From assembly GCA_937926175.1 (NCBI GenBank), contig CALANV010000058.1:1-64000 (forward strand): 64,000 nt of DNA, read 5' to 3'. Below, in pieces: positions 59,148 to 64,000 of this stretch. Below the pieces are notes generated by a model that saw nothing but the letters and a program-made list of their open reading frames with translations, was not told where the DNA came from and did no database searches. The first letter of the stretch is position 1. Every line of letters starts with the position of its first letter. A program made the position numbers and the translations under genes. This DNA comes from an uncultured Rhodospirillales bacterium (GTDB lineage Bacteria > Pseudomonadota > Alphaproteobacteria > CACIAM-22H2).

Positions 59148-60455
59148 ATGATCTACCTGGAAATCCTGATCGTTCTGGCGCTCATCGTCCTGAACGGCTT
59201 CTTCGCCATGTCGGAGCTTGCGGTGGTGTCCGCACGCAAGTCCCGCCTGAAGGCGCTCGTCGCGGACGGCTCGTCTCGCGCCCGCGCGGCACTGCAGCTC
59301 GCCGAACAGCCCGGAATCTTCCTACCCACCGTCCAGATCGGCATCACGCTCATCGGTGTGCTGGCGGGTGCCTTTTCGGGCGCGACGATCGCGGAGAAGC
59401 TGTCCGACTGGTTCGACCAGTTCACCAGCCTCCGTCCCGTGAGCGATGGACTTGCCATCGCGCTGGTCGTGGCCGCGATCACCTACTTGTCGCTCATCAT
59501 CGGCGAACTCGTGCCGAAGCAGCTGGCCCTGCGCAACCCCGAGGCGATCGCAATGCGCGTCGCCCGGCCCTTGCGGCTGATCGCGCGTGCGACGAGCCCG
59601 GCCGTATGGCTTCTGCGCGTGTCGAGCGACGTCGTGCTTCGCCTCCTCGGCGTGCGCGGCGAGGCGACGACCGCCGTCACCGAGGAAGAGATCCGGGCCC
59701 TGGTCGCCGAAGGCACGCGGGCCGGCGTGTTCGAGGAGTCAGAGCGCGAGATCATCGAGCGTGCGCTGCGGCTCGATGATCGCTCCGTCCAGACGGTGAT
59801 GACGCCGCGCCACGACGTCGTCTGGCTCGACGTCACCGACACGGCGGAAGAGGTGGCGCGCAAGGTCCGCGAGAGCGGGCATTCACGCTTTCCGCTCTGC
59901 AACCGTACGCCGGACGACGTCGTGGGCATCGTTCAGGTGCGCGACCTGCTGCCCCTCTGTCTCGCCGGCGCGCCGTTCGACCTTCATGCGGCGGTGCGCC
60001 CGGCGCCGGTCCTGCACGAGCATGCAACGGCGCTGGAGGCGCTGGAACTCATCCGCAAGTCGCCGGTGCACATGGGAATCGTGGTGGACGAGTACGGGAC
60101 CTTGCAGGGCGTGGTGACGATCACCGACATTACCGAGGCGATGGTCGGCACGATCAGGGAGAGCGATCGAGCGGAAGAACCCGAGGCGACCCGGCGCGAC
60201 GACGGATCCTGGCTGGTCGACGGCCTGATGCCGATCCCGGAGGTGAAGCAGGTCATCGGTATGACCGACATCCCGGAAGACGAGGGCTTCCACACGCTGG
60301 CCGGCTTCATCATGTGGAAGCTCGGCCGCCTGCCCAAGACCGGTGACGCCTTCGACTGGAACGGCTGGCGCGTGGAGGTCGCGGACATGGATGGACGCCG
60401 CATCGACAAGGTCAGCCTGAGACCGCCGGTCGCAGCACCCACGTCGGAGTCCTGA
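59148..60455 (+). CDS. CNNM/CBS-domain membrane protein (hemolysin family, CorC_HlyC)
   Basis: 435 residues. DUF21/CNNM membrane domain (about 1-190: LIVLNGFFAMSELAVVSARK, VQIGITLIGVLAGAFSGATI, ELVPKQLALRNPEAIAMRVA), CBS pair (about 200-340: SVQTVMTPRHDVVWLDV, GIVVDEYGTLQGVVTITDIT) and the C-terminal CorC_HlyC domain (DGSWLVDGLMPIPEVKQVIG, FHTLAGFIMWKLGRLPKTGD). The family is linked to magnesium/cobalt export. Single gene. Confidence 0.94.
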   Translation: MIYLEILIVLALIVLNGFFAMSELAVVSARKSRLKALVADGSSRARAALQLAEQPGIFLPTVQIGITLIGVLAGAFSGATIAEKLSDWFDQFTSLRPVSDGLAIALVVAAITYLSLIIGELVPKQLALRNPEAIAMRVARPLRLIARATSPAVWLLRVSSDVVLRLLGVRGEATTAVTEEEIRALVAEGTRAGVFEESEREIIERALRLDDRSVQTVMTPRHDVVWLDVTDTAEEVARKVRESGHSRFPLCNRTPDDVVGIVQVRDLLPLCLAGAPFDLHAAVRPAPVLHEHATALEALELIRKSPVHMGIVVDEYGTLQGVVTITDITEAMVGTIRESDRAEEPEATRRDDGSWLVDGLMPIPEVKQVIGMTDIPEDEGFHTLAGFIMWKLGRLPKTGDAFDWNGWRVEVADMDGRRIDKVSLRPPVAAPTSES

Positions 60456-60568
60456 GCAGGGCCGCGGATCGCGCGTTTCCCGGGCGATTGGTCACCACAC
60501 ACGTCGACGTTTCGTCGAACGGCAGGTCCCGTTGCGGGCGCGTATCGTCCGCGCGGCCCCACGTGACG

Positions 60569-62605
60569 TCAGCGCCGACGCTCAGGGGCGCCCGAGTGCG
60601 GCTCCGGCAATTCGCCCTCCTGCACCTGCTCGCGCATGCGCGCACGGATGTCGGTGACGAGACCGGTGCAGTCGCTGTCCTTGCCGAGACCGACGTCGAC
60701 GAAGGCGAGCGGGGCCGCGAACGGCGTCAAGGTGACGCCGAGAATGGTCGCGAGCCCGAGCCGGGCGATGAGCGGCACATACTGGATGCTGACAACAGGA
60801 TCGGACAAGGTTCCCTCGATCGTGACCGGCGAGCGGCCGCTGAACAGGCTGAGGTCCTTGGGCTGCGGCACGAAGCGGAAGAAGATCTCTTCGGGCGCGA
60901 ACTTGATCGCGCCCTCGCCGGTGATCTTCGTGTCCGTCGTGTCGAAGACGATCGCCCGGCTGCCCATCGTGCCGTCGACGAAAGCGAAGTCGGCGATCAT
61001 GCAGCGGATCGGGACGGGCTTGTTGCCGGTCGCAAGAAAGCCCAGCGCCTCTGTCGCGTCGAGCCCCGCGAGTTCGATGAACAAGGCGCCGATCGTGCCC
61101 TGCTCCATGGCGATGCCGAGCTCGCCTTGCGCGGAATTCAGCATCTCCTGCACCGAATTGCCGCGCCCCTGGATCTCGGCGCGGCCGCCGATCGTGCCCG
61201 AACTCGATTGGGACTGCTTGAGGCGGCGCTCGAATGAGCGCACGACCTGGCCGACCGGCAGGCGGCTCAGCGATACCACGGTCTTGTACGTCGCCGGCTT
61301 CGCATGCGTGTCGAGGTCGAACACGAGATCGGCATTGCCGTCGCCGATCCCGAAGCGCAGGGGCCCGACCCGGAGGCGCCCGTTCTCGAGCTGCACCTCC
61401 GTCGTGACCTGCTCGACCTCCAGCACCGGTGAGTTCACGCGACGCCCGTCGAACGCGACGGTTGCATCGACGGTCTGGAGCGCACTGAAATCGATCGGGG
61501 TTTCGGGAATCACGCCCTGATCTTCGGATCTCGGCGACGGCTTGCGGGTCTCGATGCCCCGGGCCTGCTTCTCCTCGGTCCGGCGCTGGGCCTGTTCGTG
61601 GCCGGTCTCGCCGCGTTCCTTCCGGCTGGTGCCGACGAGATCGCCAAGATCGAGCAGGCGCGAGGTAAGGTCAGCCGTGATCTTCGGCCGCTCGCCGCGC
61701 GGGTCATAGGCGATCTCACCGGTCAGGTCGCTGTCGCCGATCTTCGCCTCGAACGGCGCAAGCCGCCAGACTTCGCCTTCGCGCACGATCCTGCCGTCGA
61801 ACACGTAGGGCGGCGTCGGCGGTATGGTGATGCCGGTCAGTTGGTAGAAATCGCCCGCATCCTGCACATCGACATGGACCTGTGCTGCGAGGCCCGCGCC
61901 GCGCAGCGGCTCCTCGAGCGTGCCGTCGATCCGGCCCTGCGTGGAACCCACGTCGAAGGCCAGCTCGAAGGCATAAGACTTTTCCGTGTCGTCGAGGTCG
62001 GCGAGCGGATCGGCGTCGCCCGACAGGCGGATCTCCTGTTCGCCGATCCGGCCGCGCCCGTCGATGACGACGCGCCCGCCGCCGCGCTCATCCGCCGCGA
62101 CGGTATCGATGCCGACCCCAAGATCGATCTTGGCGGCGGGATCGCGATAGATGACCTGTGCTTCGTTGATGACGACCTGCCGTACGGGGAAGGTGGGGGC
62201 AGTGTCGGTGGGCGGCTGCTGCTGACGGAATTGCCAGTTGCTGCGGCTTTCGGCGTCCTTCTCGGCGAGAAGCAGCGGCCGGTCGAGCGCGAGCCGGTGA
62301 ACGTCGATGTGGCCGGTGAGAAGCGCGGTCAAGTCGAGCACAACCTCGACGCGCGGTATCTCGACCATGTTGGGCGCGCTGCCCGTTTCGATGTTCGCGA
62401 CCGTGAGGTCGGTGGCGACGATACGCGGGCGCGGCGTGAGATCGATGTCGAGACCGCCGATGCGCACGGCGCGGCCGAGGCGCTCGCCGGCCTGTCGCTC
62501 GGCGATCTGCCGGGGCAGATCCGATTTCAGGAACGCGACGCCGGCCAGTATCAGGACGGCGAGAACGGCGCCGACGATCGCGACGATCCGCGCAAGACGT
62601 GACAT
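60569..62605 (-). CDS. AsmA-family envelope protein
   Basis: 678 residues. N-terminal membrane anchor (about 6-25), then an AsmA-type region with RIVATDLTVANIETGSAPNM, VEVVLDLTALLTGHIDVHRL and LALDRPLLLAEKDAESRSNW. The C-terminal AsmA_2 region has SSSGTIGGRAEIQGRGNSVQ, EMLNSAQGELGIAMEQGTIG and ETIGFLATG-like GLDATEALGFLATGNKPVPI. A charged spacer near 310-345 (EEKQARGIETRKP) interrupts it. AsmA proteins are thought to help lipid transport between membranes. Single gene. Confidence 0.9.
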   Translation of the reverse strand: MSRLARIVAIVGAVLAVLILAGVAFLKSDLPRQIAERQAGERLGRAVRIGGLDIDLTPRPRIVATDLTVANIETGSAPNMVEIPRVEVVLDLTALLTGHIDVHRLALDRPLLLAEKDAESRSNWQFRQQQPPTDTAPTFPVRQVVINEAQVIYRDPAAKIDLGVGIDTVAADERGGGRVVIDGRGRIGEQEIRLSGDADPLADLDDTEKSYAFELAFDVGSTQGRIDGTLEEPLRGAGLAAQVHVDVQDAGDFYQLTGITIPPTPPYVFDGRIVREGEVWRLAPFEAKIGDSDLTGEIAYDPRGERPKITADLTSRLLDLGDLVGTSRKERGETGHEQAQRRTEEKQARGIETRKPSPRSEDQGVIPETPIDFSALQTVDATVAFDGRRVNSPVLEVEQVTTEVQLENGRLRVGPLRFGIGDGNADLVFDLDTHAKPATYKTVVSLSRLPVGQVVRSFERRLKQSQSSSGTIGGRAEIQGRGNSVQEMLNSAQGELGIAMEQGTIGALFIELAGLDATEALGFLATGNKPVPIRCMIADFAFVDGTMGSRAIVFDTTDTKITGEGAIKFAPEEIFFRFVPQPKDLSLFSGRSPVTIEGTLSDPVVSIQYVPLIARLGLATILGVTLTPFAAPLAFVDVGLGKDSDCTGLVTDIRARMREQVQEGELPEPHSGAPERRR

Positions 62606-62931
62606 GCCGTCGTAACGCGTCCCGTCGCGGCCACGTTCCGGCGATACGCGGTCATCACCGGGCGGTTCCGTCCGGACGTTCGGTGCCGGTCAGGTTAACG
62701 ATGACGGCAAGCCCGGCTCCGGGACACGGCTGTGGCGACCGGTTGAGCGCCGACGCGAGCGTCAGCGCGAGCGTCAGTACGCGAGTTCGCCCGCACGCGC
62801 CCTGCCAAGATGGTTGTCATCGTAGCGGTACGGACGCATGTTTGCCCTTGCGTTCGGTCCGGGCCGGTTCCGTTGGGCGCGCCATGAAGCGGTCCGGTCG
62901 ACGCACGACGACGCTCATGTAAGTCTCAGCG
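62606..62931. other. Divergent intergenic region between asmA-like and rlmJ
   Basis: 326 bases with no protein-like frame. It must contain promoters for both divergent genes. No clear hairpin or palindrome was seen. Confidence 0.4.
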
Positions 62932-63771
62932 ATGAACTACCGGCACGCCTTTCACGTCGGCAACTTTGCCGACGTCATGAAGCACGCGACGCTGACGCTC
63001 GTGCTCGAACACCTGAAGATGAAGGAAGCGCCGTTCTGCATGCTCGACACGCATGCCGGCGCCGGCCGCTATGACCTGTGGGCGGAGCCTGCGCAGAAGA
63101 CCGGCGAGTATCGCGAAGGCATCATGAAGGTGCTGGGTTCACCGGCGTCGCCTTGGCTTGCGCCCTATCTCGCCGTCGTGCGCGCGTTGAACAAAGGAAG
63201 CGCCGAGATCCGCTGGTATCCCGGCTCGCCGATCCTCGCGTTGTCGTTGATGCGCCGTCGGGACCGGCTGGTTCTGTGCGAGCTGCATCCCGAGGATGCG
63301 CGCACGCTCGAACAGCATGTCGCGCGCGACCGGCGCGCGCGCGTATATCACGCCGACGGTTACATCGCGCTGAAGGCGTTGCTGCCGCCCAAGGAGCGGC
63401 GCGGGGTCGTCCTGATCGATCCGCCGTTCGAGGTGACGGACGAGTTTGCACGAATCATGCGCGGGCTCGGCCACGCGTATCGCCGCTGGGCGACCGGCAT
63501 CTACCTGGTCTGGTACCCGATCAAGCATCGGGCGCCGGTGCGGGCGTTTCACGATGCGCTGACCGCCTCCGGCATCCGCCGCATCCTGGTCGCCGAACTT
63601 CTGCTACGGCCCGACACCGATCCCGAGCAGCTCAACGGCTCGGGCATGATCGTGATCAATCCGCCATGGCGGCTCGACGAGGCGCTTGCGGAGCTGCTGC
63701 CGGACCTGCTGCGGCGCTTCGATGTGACGCAGGACGGGAGCACGCGCATCGAGATGATCGTGCCCGAATGA
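62932..63771 (+). CDS. rlmJ: 23S rRNA (adenine-2030-N6)-methyltransferase RlmJ
   Basis: 279 residues. The conserved N-terminus MNYRHAFHVGNFADVMKHAT, SAM site LDTHAGAGRYDL near 39-49, GSPILALSLMRRRDRLVLCE, and catalytic DPPFE at 163-167 followed by GIYLVWYPIK and the LNGSGMIVINPPW end match RlmJ throughout. It methylates A2030 of 23S rRNA. Normal length. Confidence 0.96.
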   Translation: MNYRHAFHVGNFADVMKHATLTLVLEHLKMKEAPFCMLDTHAGAGRYDLWAEPAQKTGEYREGIMKVLGSPASPWLAPYLAVVRALNKGSAEIRWYPGSPILALSLMRRRDRLVLCELHPEDARTLEQHVARDRRARVYHADGYIALKALLPPKERRGVVLIDPPFEVTDEFARIMRGLGHAYRRWATGIYLVWYPIKHRAPVRAFHDALTASGIRRILVAELLLRPDTDPEQLNGSGMIVINPPWRLDEALAELLPDLLRRFDVTQDGSTRIEMIVPE

Positions 63772-63866
63772 ACGCAGCACCCCCGTTGCGAAACCGCATG
63801 CAAAGAGAGGATGCGTTCGCGCGTGACGAGCACCAGTCGCGGCGCGCGGCCTATGCCGCGCGGTGT

Positions 63867-64000
63867 TCAGGCGACGGGCGCGCTCTGTACCGGCGCGTTG
63901 CCGGTCACCTCGACCGCCACCGCCTCCGGTCCCTTGCGGGCCTGCACCACCTTCATGCGCACCGTCTGACCCGGGGTGAGTGAACTCAGTCCGGCATTGC
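63867..64000 (-). CDS. C-terminal end of a cold-shock-domain protein (partial)
   Basis: The minus-strand frame is open to the window edge and ends at TGA 63867. The visible 43 residues read AGLSSLTPGQTVRMKVVQAR, KGPEAVAVEV and a short Ala/Val tail. This resembles the final strands of the second domain of double cold-shock proteins, such as the one at 16579-17100 (LSILGKDQHVIGMVV, KGPEARAV). The start lies outside the window. Confidence 0.75.
   Translation of the reverse strand, partial: NAGLSSLTPGQTVRMKVVQARKGPEAVAVEVTGNAPVQSAPVA

Noticed and set aside
1..64000. tRNA, rRNA, CRISPR array, insertion sequence or prophage
   Set aside because: No tRNA cloverleaf-type sequence, spacer-repeat pattern, transposase or phage structural gene was recognised by eye. 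A covariance-model scan would be needed to exclude tRNAs or small RNAs firmly.

Overview
The window is a visibly high-GC, gene-dense bacterial chromosome segment that fits an alphaproteobacterium. Pointers are a FYDLN-acid zinc-ribbon protein, two HisKA_2-type sensor kinases, a retroviral-type membrane aspartic protease of the TIGR02281 kind, a DUF6356 protein, CarD and at least five cold-shock loci. The genus cannot be named from sequence alone. There are no rRNA genes, CRISPR arrays, IS elements or phage genes, and no tRNA was recognised by eye.

Layout. 0-6.3 kb: a frameshifted methyltransferase carrying a 45-bp tandem duplication, a cold-shock gene, and a TetR-regulated cluster (TRAP transporter dctPQM plus a QsuD-type quinate/shikimate dehydrogenase) whose promoter holds a perfect 20-bp palindrome. 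6.3-15.6 kb: outer-membrane protein, Mut7-C RNase-like protein, cytidylyltransferase, HdeD, Lrp/AsnC regulator, HisKA_2 kinase, possible glycosyltransferase, AzlCD exporter and ZIP transporter. 15.6-20.3 kb: a stress/regulatory patch with three cold-shock genes (one double-domain), a FYDLN zinc ribbon, CarD, a Rap1a/Tai-like secreted protein and several orphans. 20-29 kb: YetF-like protein, GDSL lipase, Gly-rich secreted protein, nucleoside-recognition membrane protein, two SDR dehydrogenases, MtgA and an aspartic protease. 29-32.4 kb: a glycine betaine ABC importer.

33.4-40.6 kb is the most unusual part. A PQQ-dependent sugar dehydrogenase and a cytochrome c-L (MxaG/XoxG type) converge on a five-gene ebo cluster read as eboD-eboE-eboC-eboA-eboB, with no eboF in view. 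The product of ebo clusters is unknown in most bacteria.

43-55.4 kb is a purine catabolism island: xanthine dehydrogenase (xdhAB), cytochrome-fused urate hydroxylase (puuD), HIU hydrolase (uraH), OHCU decarboxylase (uraD), allantoinase (puuE), an AllC/HyuC-type amidohydrolase and ureidoglycine-glyoxylate aminotransferase (pucG). An NMT1-type ABC importer sits inside it. Together these can take xanthine through urate and allantoin to ureidoglycine and glycine. XdhC is not seen here.

55.4-64 kb: luciferase-like oxidoreductase, a MaoC hydratase followed by what looks like the decayed start of a CoA-ester lyase, a DUF2383 stress protein, a YqjD/YqjE-like pair, a CNNM/CBS protein, an AsmA protein, RlmJ, and the end of another cold-shock protein running off the window.
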